Source: Oscillospiraceae bacterium | Lineage (GTDB): Bacteria; Bacillota; Clostridia; Oscillospirales; CAG-272 | Assembly: GCA_009788105.1 (NCBI GenBank) | Contig: WQSD01000034.1 | Location: 1-5,235 of the forward strand | Direction: 5' to 3' | DNA: 5,235 nt | Shown: positions 1-4,953 of the stretch, piece after piece | Numbering within the stretch: position 1 is the first letter of the stretch | How the letters are laid out: every line of letters begins with the position of its first letter | Notes under the pieces: generated by a model | Told to the model about the DNA's origin: nothing | Seen by the model: the letters and a program-made list of their open reading frames with translations, nothing else | Database searches by the model: none | Position numbers and translations under genes: made by a program

Positions 1-510
1 GGAACCCTGAGGATAATATCTTGTGTTTGTTGGCTCAAGATGAATCATCATTGCCAAAGAGTGTTCTTCAATAAACTCGCGTATCTCATATGCCTGTTCA
101 CGTTCCACATCACGAGCAATAGTTTCATCTCGGCGACCTACACGCTGTGTTTTACCGAATACCTCTTCTTCTTCCATATCAAAAATTTCAGATAGCCGCC
201 CGGAAATCAGGGCGGCATAAAAATTTTCTGTTTCATTGTCATAATCCCCGCGTTGAATATCATGAGGGGATATAAACACTCGCCAAGTGGTGGCATTTGC
301 CGCCAAACTTCGCATGTTTCTGTCATAAATATTTCCGCGAGAGGCGGGAATGTTTGTAATTTGCTTTACATTGCCAATAACTTGGGACAAATAATGCTCG
401 TGCCTAATAATCTGCATATAAAACAACCTTGCACCCAAGCCAAAGCAAGCTGCAATAATTACAAACAACATTATCCCCATACGTAAGGACATTTTACTTT
501 CTTTTTGCAT
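1..510 (-). CDS. ftsI: Class B penicillin-binding protein (FtsI/SpoVD type), N-terminal 170 residues, cut by window edge
   Basis: This is the start of a septal peptidoglycan transpeptidase that crosslinks new wall at the division site. The reading frame stays open from the ATG at 508-510 to the window edge, giving 170 residues; the catalytic SxxK, SxN and KTG motifs would lie beyond it. A short cytoplasmic segment (about 1-10) is followed by one membrane anchor (about 11-33). Next comes the class B dimerisation-domain signature: PASRGNIYDRN at 55-65, SLAANAT at 68-74 and FISPHDI at 79-85. The segment ARDVERE at 132-138 and LEPTNTRYYPQGS at 158-170 match the typical RxYP(N/H)G region of this family. 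An excellent AAGGAGGAGGCG site precedes the ATG, and the gene lies 38 bases after ftsL. Position right after ftsL fits ftsI/pbpB; in many Clostridia the same slot holds spoVD, and a C-terminal PASTA domain, not visible here, would help decide. The family call is firm and the symbol is tentative. Confidence 0.9.
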   Translation of the reverse strand, partial: MQKESKMSLRMGIMLFVIIAACFGLGARLFYMQIIRHEHYLSQVIGNVKQITNIPASRGNIYDRNMRSLAANATTWRVFISPHDIQRGDYDNETENFYAALISGRLSEIFDMEEEEVFGKTQRVGRRDETIARDVEREQAYEIREFIEEHSLAMMIHLEPTNTRYYPQGS

Positions 511-548
511 CGCCTCCTCCTTATTTTTCTCAAATGACTTAACACATT

Positions 549-1172
549 CTATTCACCGCCCACAATAATATTCCAAAAACTTGCCGCATTGTTTCCAAGT
601 GCTGTTAGCACAGTTGACACAATGTTAGCGTCATCATCCTCGGTTTCATAATTGCGAATCTCATCTTCGACTTCTGAAGCTATCTGAATGGGAGGTAACA
701 AATTTTCACTGCTTGTCATTCCAAGTGACATAGCAAGTTCTTCAAGTTCTGCCCAATTGATTACACGACCGGCATCAATGACCAACTGGCTTTCTCTTGT
801 TTGAAGCTCATTAATTCTGTTGGTCATTCTTCGCAAATCTTGATTGTGCTCGTTGATTTCCATGAAGTTCGTCAACATGAATATCACAAGAACGGTGCAA
901 ACCACTGCCAAAAACATCATAGCTACAGGTAGTGGCTTGTTTGGTGTATCTTTGCGAACAGTGCGAATACGCGGCGCAGAAGCACGCACAAGTGCCCGTG
1001 TTTCTGCCACTTTCACTTGACGATTATTATCTTTTTTCACCACAGCAGTTTGTCCTGTTTTGTTTTGTGGCGTCCGTTGTGCTTTTTGCTTTTTCACAGA
1101 ATTTTGTCCGCTTCTTTCCACTTGATTATTTTGCAGTCTTTGGTTTTGGCGGTTTGGATTTTGATTGTTCAT
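549..1172 (-). CDS. ftsL: FtsL-like divisome protein (bitopic membrane protein with coiled coil)
   Basis: This is a 207-residue single-pass membrane protein. The N-terminus (1-80) is cytoplasmic, Asn/Gln/Lys/Arg-rich and low in complexity. A hydrophobic helix follows at about 81-102 (PVAMMFLAVVCTVLVIFML). A heptad-like segment at about 104-133 suits a coiled coil. The segment LEELAMSLGM (143-152) resembles the conserved A..LGM end of the FtsL/DivIC domain, and the last 45 residues are acidic. FtsL has no enzymatic activity; with DivIC/FtsB and DivIB/FtsQ it forms the complex that activates septal FtsW and the PBP. The identification rests on topology and on synteny between rsmH and the PBP gene, because primary sequence in this family is poorly conserved. 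At 207 residues it is much longer than a typical FtsL of about 100-120, through both the basic head and the acidic tail. The ATG has an AAAGGGGAAG site upstream and follows the rsmH stop by 69 bases. Confidence 0.78.
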   Translation of the reverse strand: MNNQNPNRQNQRLQNNQVERSGQNSVKKQKAQRTPQNKTGQTAVVKKDNNRQVKVAETRALVRASAPRIRTVRKDTPNKPLPVAMMFLAVVCTVLVIFMLTNFMEINEHNQDLRRMTNRINELQTRESQLVIDAGRVINWAELEELAMSLGMTSSENLLPPIQIASEVEDEIRNYETEDDDANIVSTVLTALGNNAASFWNIIVGGE

Positions 1173-1241
1173 GACAAACTTCCCCTTTATTATAACAAAT
1201 GTTTTTTAATAATTTATGTACAAATGCGGTATTGCAGAAAA

Positions 1242-2171
1242 TTAACATTTTTCCGCTATTCGCAACCTCGCACTTGCGGCACGAGAATTTTCTTCTATTT
1301 CTTTTGCACCTGGTGCAACTGATTTCCCTATTGGTATTACTTCACGCCTTTTTTCGCAAGCGCACACAGGCAACATCGGCGGACACACACATTCCCTTGC
1401 CATTTCAGCAAACGCCTGCTTTACCAGTCTATCTTCTATCGAGTGAAATGTTATCACCGCCAGCCGACCGCCGAGCCTCAACACTTTCACAAGGCTGTCC
1501 AACGCAGGGCGGATAACATCTAACTCTTTGTTCACTTCGATGCGAATTGCTTGAAACACTTTTTTCGCTGGATGCCCGGTTTTTATATGTTTCGGATACA
1601 CCTTGTGAAGCAGTTCAGACAATTCTCCTGTAGTGACAATAGGCATGGTTTCTCGCTGCTTTAGTATTGCAGAGGCAATTGCCGAGTTGAATTTTGCTTC
1701 TTCTCCGTATTCACGAAATATTCTGCACAATTCTCCGTGGCTATACTCATTCACCACATTATAGGCAGACAAGTGATTACGCTTGTCCATCCGCATATCA
1801 AGGGGTGCGTTTTGCATATAGGAGAACCCCCGCTCCCCCTCATCAATTTGATGAGAAGATATGCCAAGGTCTATAAGCGCACCATCAACTTCTCTAATAC
1901 CCAGGTTGTCCAACACACAAGCAACATTCGAGAAATTCTCCCGCACCAAGCTCACTCTATCTGCAAAAGGTGCAAGCCTTTTGCCTGCGGCAACAATGGC
2001 GTTTTCATCTTGGTCAATGGCAACCAGCCTACCCGTGGTCAAGCGACTGGCGATTTCATAACTATGCCCTCCGCCACCGGCAGTGCAATCGACATATGTG
2101 CCGCTGGGGTTGATTTTCAGTGACTCGATTACTTCGTTAAGCAACACAGGAACATGATAAACTTTTTCCAT
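1242..2171 (-). CDS. rsmH: 16S rRNA (cytosine(1402)-N(4))-methyltransferase RsmH (MraW)
   Basis: RsmH is a SAM-dependent enzyme that puts the N4-methyl group on C1402 of 16S rRNA, a nucleotide in the ribosomal P site. The protein has 309 residues, full length for the family. Visible hallmarks are HVPVLLNEV at 6-14, the SAM-binding loop DCTAGGGGHS at 28-37, and the acidic AIDQDENA at 51-58. The DLGISSHQID segment with RGFSY lies at 101-118, and PLDMRMD at 123-129. HPAKKVFQAIRIEVNKEL is at 200-217, and GGRLAVITFHSIEDRLVK at 234-251. The CVCPPMLPVCAC cluster at 261-272 is common in Gram-positive RsmH, and the C-terminal NSRAASARLR at 295-304 is typical. The ATG lies only 5 bases after the mraZ stop. 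Its own Shine-Dalgarno is weak (a GGGG stretch in the mraZ C-terminal codons), which suggests translational coupling to mraZ. No damage is visible. Confidence 0.97.
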   Translation of the reverse strand: MEKVYHVPVLLNEVIESLKINPSGTYVDCTAGGGGHSYEIASRLTTGRLVAIDQDENAIVAAGKRLAPFADRVSLVRENFSNVACVLDNLGIREVDGALIDLGISSHQIDEGERGFSYMQNAPLDMRMDKRNHLSAYNVVNEYSHGELCRIFREYGEEAKFNSAIASAILKQRETMPIVTTGELSELLHKVYPKHIKTGHPAKKVFQAIRIEVNKELDVIRPALDSLVKVLRLGGRLAVITFHSIEDRLVKQAFAEMARECVCPPMLPVCACEKRREVIPIGKSVAPGAKEIEENSRAASARLRIAEKC

Positions 2172-2176
2172 TGTGG

Positions 2177-2623
2177 CTACAGCCCCATCTCGTTAAGCAT
2201 ATCTTCAAAATCACCGCTTTCGTCTAAGGCAGCCATGCGTTTTTCATAGACTTCTTCGTTCCATATCTCTGCATACTCACCGGCACCAATAATCTTTGCG
2301 CTCTTGTCAATTCCTGCAATCTCCCGCAGTTTAGGCGGGAGCAATATCCGTCCCGCTGAATCCACTTGGACATCACACGCTGACGAGAAAAAGCGTCTGC
2401 GATAATCACGAAGTTTTGTGGACGGCTGGGAGTTCAGCTTTTCGGTAAGTTCTGCCCACGCTTTTGCAGTATAAGCAGTTATACAATCATCAATAGTGCG
2501 TGCAAGATACACAACATCCCCGAAAATATCACGATACTTCGAAGGCAAGAGGACACGGCCTTTGGGATCTACTGAATGAGAATATTCGCCTACTAACGAA
2601 TGAGAAACTTCTTTTTCTACCAT
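2177..2623 (-). CDS. mraZ: Transcriptional regulator MraZ
   Basis: MraZ is the DNA-binding protein that opens the dcw cluster and in studied bacteria represses its own operon. It has two tandem SpoVT-AbrB-like half domains, and both signature motifs are visible: DPKGRVLLPSKYR at 19-31 and DSAGRILLPPKLRE at 88-101. The linker YRRRFFSSA (74-82) is also typical. I place the start at the ATG at 2621-2623 (148 residues) because an ideal AGAGGAGGTG site sits just upstream. The first residues then lead directly into VGEYSHSVDPKGR, the normal beginning of the family. A longer GTG-started frame to 2656 exists, but it would bury the ribosome binding site inside the coding region. The gene has its own promoter and an upstream repeat array that probably is its operator. 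It is followed by rsmH after 5 bases. Confidence 0.96.
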   Translation of the reverse strand: MVEKEVSHSLVGEYSHSVDPKGRVLLPSKYRDIFGDVVYLARTIDDCITAYTAKAWAELTEKLNSQPSTKLRDYRRRFFSSACDVQVDSAGRILLPPKLREIAGIDKSAKIIGAGEYAEIWNEEVYEKRMAALDESGDFEDMLNEMGL

Positions 2624-2653
2624 AACCGCACCTCCTCTCTTTTTCCAAAGCGA

Positions 2654-2711
2654 CACTCACAAACCACACTCATGCACTTTCGTCACACTTCGTTGCACTT
2701 TCGCCACACTT
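2654..2711 (-). promoter_or_regulatory. Probable MraZ operator: array of AAGTG boxes in the mraZ leader
   Basis: On the minus strand four clear boxes of the form (A)AAGTG occur, seen on the plus strand as CACTT(T). They begin at 2675, 2686, 2696 and 2707, so spacing is 11, 10 and 11 bp, about one helical turn. The bases between them also repeat, so the array alternates CGAAGTGTG and CGAAAGTGCA. Two weaker AGTG copies lie closer to the gene, around 2667-2670 and 2654-2657. MraZ proteins are known to bind short direct repeats near their own promoter, and AAAGTG-type boxes are described for Mollicutes. That this array is the MraZ site is inferred from its position and form. It sits just downstream of the inferred transcription start, so bound MraZ would block initiation or early elongation. 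Confidence 0.75.
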
Positions 2712-2721
2712 CGGTGTAATC

Positions 2722-2750
2722 ATGATACACCTTTTATATAATAATGTCAA
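2722..2750 (-). promoter_or_regulatory. Sigma-A promoter of the mraZ (dcw) operon
   Basis: Read on the minus strand there is a perfect -35 TTGACA (2745-2750), a 17-bp spacer, and a -10 TATCAT (2722-2727) that matches consensus at five of six positions. Transcription should start near 2715, giving a leader of about 90 bases that contains the AAGTG boxes. A second TTGACA lies 8 bp further upstream (2753-2758), but it has no -10 element at a workable distance. Confidence 0.85.
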
Positions 2751-2794
2751 TATGTCAACGGGTCAAAAAGTAAGTTTTTTGCTTATAAAACACA

Positions 2795-2824
2795 AAAAAG
2801 CCTGTTCCGAAAAACAGACTTTTT
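2795..2824 (-). terminator. Intrinsic terminator after coaD (could work in both directions)
   Basis: Two 12-base arms (2795-2806 and 2813-2824) pair with a 6-base loop; the only non-Watson-Crick pair is a G-U in the middle of the transcript stem. On the minus strand the stem ends in CTTTTTT, a good U tract. The opposite strand also ends in a run of T. It lies about 75 bases past the coaD stop and before the mraZ promoter, so it insulates the dcw operon from nrdG-coaD transcription. The bases between the coaD stop and the hairpin (2825-2897) are AT-rich and show no gene. Confidence 0.85.
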
Positions 2825-2897
2825 CAAACTTTGTTCAATAGAAGAACATTGTTTCTTTTATGGCTTAATTTGGTCTAATTTACTTTTTATTATCTCA

Positions 2898-3410
2898 TTA
2901 GTTGTCGGCGTTCGGCAAAACCCTTCCCTGATTGTGTCGCCACATCTCATTAAAAAGAGGAAACACAGAGGGCGGAAGATATTTTGCCGCATCTTGCCCT
3001 TTTTGCAAAGCTAATCGAGCAGCCCCTGAACTTATCTCGTCAAAGGTCGGGTCGCACGGCAAAATAACCGTTTCGCACAATGGGTTAGCACTCTTGTTAT
3101 GCTTCGCCATCTCCAGTTCGTACGTCATGTCTTCGGCGTTTCGCACCCCTCGCACGGTGGCGGCAATTCCATTTCGCTTCATATAATTTACAAGAATACC
3201 GTCGTCGCTATCCACAACCACATCAAGCCCACAGCACGCCACACGCAACATAGCCAGCCGCTGCTCAAGAGAAAACATCGGCGTTTTGTCCGGGTTTACG
3301 AAAATCACCACATGAACCTTGTCAAACAAGCGACTCGCCCTACTTATAATATCCATGTGTCCAATTGTCACAGGGTCGAATGTCCCTGCCACTAACGCAA
3401 TTCTTCCCAT
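2898..3410 (-). CDS. coaD: Pantetheine-phosphate adenylyltransferase (phosphopantetheine adenylyltransferase)
   Basis: CoaD transfers AMP from ATP to 4'-phosphopantetheine, giving dephospho-CoA and pyrophosphate, the penultimate step of coenzyme A synthesis in the cytoplasm. The protein has 170 residues (family about 160) and a nucleotidyltransferase Rossmann fold. GTFDPVTIGH at 9-18 carries the (T/H)xGH nucleotide-binding motif. NPDKTPMFSLEQR at 39-51 holds the conserved lysine (K42). RGVRNAEDMTYELEMA at 87-102 corresponds to the usual RGLR...YE..MA block, and the ISS motif is at 126-128. The residue after ISS is Gly where most relatives have Ser or Thr, and the C-terminus is about ten residues longer than usual; neither suggests loss of function. 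The ATG overlaps the stop of nrdG by one base (TAATG) and has a GGAGGTG site, so the two genes are almost certainly cotranscribed and coupled. Confidence 0.96.
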   Translation of the reverse strand: MGRIALVAGTFDPVTIGHMDIISRASRLFDKVHVVIFVNPDKTPMFSLEQRLAMLRVACCGLDVVVDSDDGILVNYMKRNGIAATVRGVRNAEDMTYELEMAKHNKSANPLCETVILPCDPTFDEISSGAARLALQKGQDAAKYLPPSVFPLFNEMWRHNQGRVLPNADN

Positions 3411-4084
3411 TATCGCACCTCCGTGTTTGGTATGTATCCTCGCATTATTTCCGCAAAGGCTTGTAATTCTTCCCCAGAAAAGCCTTCTAACCGCTTCGGC
3501 ACAGAGGGCGACTGGACAAAGTTTTGCAGATAATATTTTTTTGCTCCTTGTATCATCTTGCCTATTTCGTGAAAGTCACTTTCGTCGTGAAGCCCACGAA
3601 CAACAGTAGTGCGAAACTCATAGTCAACATCACAGGAAAGCAAAATTTCAATTGAACGGCGAACTTCCATTAGCCGAAAGCCTATGCCTGCTGTTAGATT
3701 ATATTTATCCGGGGAGTTTTTCACATCCATCGCCACATAGTCAATCAAATTTTGTTCAAGCATTCCATGTAACTTGTCAGGGTAGCTTCCGTTGGTATCC
3801 AATTTCACCGCAAAGCCTTTTTCTTTTATGGTACGAACAAAGCCTTCGATACCATCGCTCATAAGCGGCTCGCCGCCGGTCACACACACACCGGTCAACT
3901 TCCCTTTTCGCGAATCAAGAAAGGCAAAGAAATCTTCGTTGTTCATTACAGGGTCGCACCCTGCGACCATCTGCCAATTATGACAATAACCGCAACTCAT
4001 GTTACACCCGGAAATAAATACCGTGCAAGCAATTTTGTTTGGATAATCAAGCAATGTTAGTTTTTGTAATCCTGCTATTTTCAT
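3410..4084 (-). CDS. nrdG: Anaerobic ribonucleoside-triphosphate reductase activating protein (NrdG-type radical SAM)
   Basis: This radical SAM enzyme is expected to use a [4Fe-4S] cluster and SAM to generate the glycyl radical on anaerobic ribonucleotide reductase NrdD. The protein has 224 residues. The cluster motif CxxxCxxC is seen as CNMSCGYC at 27-34, followed by HN. The SAM-binding GGEP is at 70-73. Other family hallmarks are IAGLQKLTLLDYPNKIA near the N-terminus (3-19), VKLDTNGS at 93-100 and DYVAMDVKNSPDKYNLT at 115-131. These match the NrdG2-like subgroup (often annotated as TIGR02495) better than pyruvate formate-lyase activase, although the exact glycyl-radical partner cannot be proven here because no nrdD is in the window. 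I start at the ATG at 4082-4084: it has a GGAGGGCGAA site, and a perfect promoter lies just upstream, inside the longer open frame that reaches 4150. It is the first gene of a two-gene unit with coaD. Confidence 0.9.
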   Translation of the reverse strand: MKIAGLQKLTLLDYPNKIACTVFISGCNMSCGYCHNWQMVAGCDPVMNNEDFFAFLDSRKGKLTGVCVTGGEPLMSDGIEGFVRTIKEKGFAVKLDTNGSYPDKLHGMLEQNLIDYVAMDVKNSPDKYNLTAGIGFRLMEVRRSIEILLSCDVDYEFRTTVVRGLHDESDFHEIGKMIQGAKKYYLQNFVQSPSVPKRLEGFSGEELQAFAEIMRGYIPNTEVR

Positions 4085-4109
4085 TTCGCCCTCCATGCTT
4101 TCTTCAAAT

Positions 4110-4138
4110 ATTATAACACTCCAAAACATTTTTGTCAA
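4110..4138 (-). promoter_or_regulatory. Consensus sigma-A promoter of nrdG-coaD
   Basis: On the minus strand there is a perfect TTGACA (4133-4138), a 17-bp spacer, and a perfect TATAAT (4110-4115) that also carries the TGn extension. The predicted start near 4103 leaves a short leader of about 20 bases before the nrdG ATG, with room for the ribosome binding site. Such a full consensus suggests strong basal expression unless a repressor acts here. Confidence 0.9.
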
Positions 4139-4165
4139 CTCACACGCCAATAAGCACCCCCCAAC

Positions 4166-4187
4166 AATGTTTACAAAATGTTCACTT
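4166..4187. repeat. Tandem 11-bp direct repeat in the divergent nrdG/small-protein promoter region
   Basis: AATGTTTACAA (4166-4176) is followed directly by AATGTTCACTT (4177-4187), with 8 of 11 positions shared. The pair lies between the two divergent promoters, just before the -35 region of the plus-strand promoter and about 28 bp upstream of the nrdG -35. The spacing of one helical turn would suit a DNA-binding protein, but two imperfect AT-rich copies may also be chance. It does not look like a NrdR box. Confidence 0.35.
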
Positions 4188-4194
4188 TTAGGTG

Positions 4195-4223
4195 GTGCAA
4201 AAGGAAGATATTTGTGTTATAAT
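4195..4223 (+). promoter_or_regulatory. Extended -10 promoter of the small membrane protein gene
   Basis: TGTTATAAT at 4215-4223 is a perfect extended -10 (TGn plus TATAAT). Seventeen bases upstream the -35 position reads GTGCAA, a poor match, which the extended -10 can offset. Transcription should begin near 4230. The leader is then about 25 bases and contains the GGAGGT site at 4242-4247, eight bases before the ATG. That site can pair with ACCT at 4237-4240 in a very small hairpin. Confidence 0.78.
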
Positions 4224-4255
4224 ATATGTAAATAACACCTCGGAGGTATCTCAAG

Positions 4256-4513
4256 ATGAAAAATTGCGAAAAAAGTAGTGCTTTGAAGTCTATTGTTATC
4301 ATTCTTTCTATTATCGCTGCATTGGTGGCAATTGGTGTTGCCATTGACCTACTTTACAAAAAGTACAAACTTTCTGTTGAGGGTTTCAACGACTACAGCG
4401 ACATGGACTATTTTGACGACGACAACTATTTCTGCGATTCACTTGGCTGTGACTGTGATGATGACTGCACTACCACACCTGAAGTTTGCTGTGAATTCAC
4501 TGAAGAAAAATAA
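4256..4513 (+). CDS. Small single-pass membrane protein with acidic, cysteine-containing tail (unknown function)
   Basis: I do not recognise a named family for this 85-residue protein. It has a short basic head (1-11) and one strong hydrophobic helix at about 12-33. A basic patch follows (YKKYK, 34-38). The tail is strongly acidic, with runs such as DYFDDD (51-56) and CDCDDDC (65-71). Cysteines fall at 4, 60, 65, 67, 71, 78 and 79, so six lie in the last 26 residues; they could bind metal or form disulfides. The basic residues on both sides of the helix leave topology uncertain. The gene is real by several independent signs: GGAGGT site, extended -10 promoter just upstream, and a strong hairpin terminator 7 bases after its stop. 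It is a lone transcription unit, divergent from nrdG. Short Clostridial proteins with one helix and an acidic tail rich in Cys seem familiar from memory, but I cannot name a role. Confidence 0.8.
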   Translation: MKNCEKSSALKSIVIILSIIAALVAIGVAIDLLYKKYKLSVEGFNDYSDMDYFDDDNYFCDSLGCDCDDDCTTTPEVCCEFTEEK

Positions 4514-4519
4514 CCACCC

Positions 4520-4551
4520 AAACCCTTGATTTCCCGTGAAATCAAGGGTTT
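4520..4551 (+). terminator. Intrinsic terminator of the small membrane protein gene
   Basis: Perfect 14-bp arms (4520-4533 and 4538-4551) close a CCGT tetraloop. The right arm ends in GGGTTT and runs into GTTTC, a short U-rich tail. It begins 7 bases after the stop codon at 4511-4513, the usual place for a Rho-independent terminator. Confidence 0.88.
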
Positions 4552-4556
4552 GTTTC

Positions 4557-4606
4557 TATATGAGTTCCTTTAGAGCGTGTCGACAAGCACTAAAGGAACT
4601 CATATA
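4557..4606. repeat. 50-bp near-perfect palindrome
   Basis: Perfect 17-bp arms (4557-4573 and 4590-4606) surround a 16-base centre that is itself nearly self-complementary, with TGTCGACA at 4578-4585 on the axis. The whole unit is therefore one long dyad with only two mismatched pairs (4574/4589 and 4577/4586). It starts 5 bases after the terminator hairpin. Neither side has a proper T run, so it is not a classic terminator. It may be a dispersed palindromic repeat, a backup transcription barrier or a protein-binding site. Confidence 0.8.
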
Positions 4607-4659
4607 TTTAACCACAGATTAAGCACTTGTTAATTTTTTATATATTCAGACGAAAAGTG

Positions 4660-4688
4660 TTGACACATGGCGAATTTTATTATATAAT
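4660..4688 (+). promoter_or_regulatory. Consensus sigma-A promoter upstream of the right-edge cell wall hydrolase gene
   Basis: There is a perfect TTGACA (4660-4665), a 17-bp spacer, and a perfect TATAAT (4683-4688). The start would be near 4695. The first convincing start codon downstream is at 4954, so the leader would be about 260 bases. The stretch between the palindrome and this promoter (4607-4659) is AT-rich and holds nothing I can support. Confidence 0.85.
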
Positions 4689-4694
4689 GAGTGT

Positions 4695-4953
4695 GTACTC
4701 TTATAAGGGTGTTGAATAATGATGGAATGAGGTCAATCGTGTTTCAATTTCATTACTTTAATTTTATGACTACCAAGTTATAACATAATGCAAAGTTTCA
4801 ACTTCTCATTGTCATTGCGGGCTTGACCCGCAATCTCATGAAACTTCAATAACTGATGAGATTGCGGGTCAAGCCCGCAATGACAATGTTTTGGTTGTTC
4901 CATGTGCTAACATGATAGCCGACTCATTCCTAACTTTTTTCATAAGGAGCAAC
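4695..4953 (+). promoter_or_regulatory. Long 5' leader (inferred) of the hydrolase gene
   Basis: This runs from the inferred transcription start to the ATG at 4954. It contains no credible gene; the only short frame of note is an 18-codon one at 4727-4783 without a ribosome binding site. Its main content is the 33-bp inverted repeat at 4807-4888, which would fold into a very stable hairpin in the RNA. A separate octamer at 4793-4800 (AAGTTTCA) can pair with 4839-4846 across the left arm, an alternative to the long hairpin. I recognise no known riboswitch class. The leader ends with AAGGAG at 4944-4949, four bases before the start codon. Confidence 0.5.
4807..4888. repeat. Long inverted repeat (33-bp perfect arms), palindromic intergenic element
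   Basis: The arms at 4807-4839 and 4856-4888 are exact reverse complements and flank a 16-base loop. Each arm also holds its own smaller hairpin, ATTGCGGG...CCCGCAAT with a 5-base loop. It can therefore form one long stem or two short ones. The arms are clearly richer in GC than the AT-rich DNA around them, suggesting insertion. From memory, GTCATTGCGGGCTTGACCCG-type palindromes occur as dispersed intergenic repeats in many unrelated bacteria and often give spurious peptides reading HCGLDPQS. I could not run a search to confirm this. There is no transposase, so it would be a non-autonomous, MITE-like or REP-like element. Confidence 0.85.

Noticed and set aside
1189..1216. Possible internal promoter in front of ftsL (TGTTATAAT on the minus strand)
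   Set aside because: The extended -10 is good, but no -35 is present, and the inferred start near 1182 would remove the ftsL ribosome binding site; kept as operon read-through from mraZ-rsmH.
253..2123. Plus-strand open frames opposite the PBP, ftsL and rsmH genes
   Set aside because: All lie antisense to well-supported conserved genes and have no ribosome binding sites or family features.
2624..2656. Upstream extension of mraZ to a GTG at 2656
   Set aside because: The extension contains the ideal ribosome binding site AGAGGAGGTG, and it overlaps the weaker part of the AAGTG array; the ATG at 2623 gives the normal family N-terminus.
4085..4150. Longer nrdG frame up to 4150
   Set aside because: It spans a perfect -35/-10 promoter and the ribosome binding site, and the family normally starts at MKIAGLQK.
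4614..4640. ATTAA...TTAAT followed by six T as a further terminator
   Set aside because: Only a 5-bp all-AT stem, too weak to support a terminator, and there is already a strong one at 4520-4551.
4727..4783. 18-codon leader ORF ahead of the hydrolase
   Set aside because: No ribosome binding site and no recognisable attenuator peptide pattern.
4807..4888. CRISPR-like repeat or IS end
   Set aside because: Only two arms in inverted orientation with no spacer series, no transposase and no cas gene in the window; a palindromic intergenic repeat fits better.
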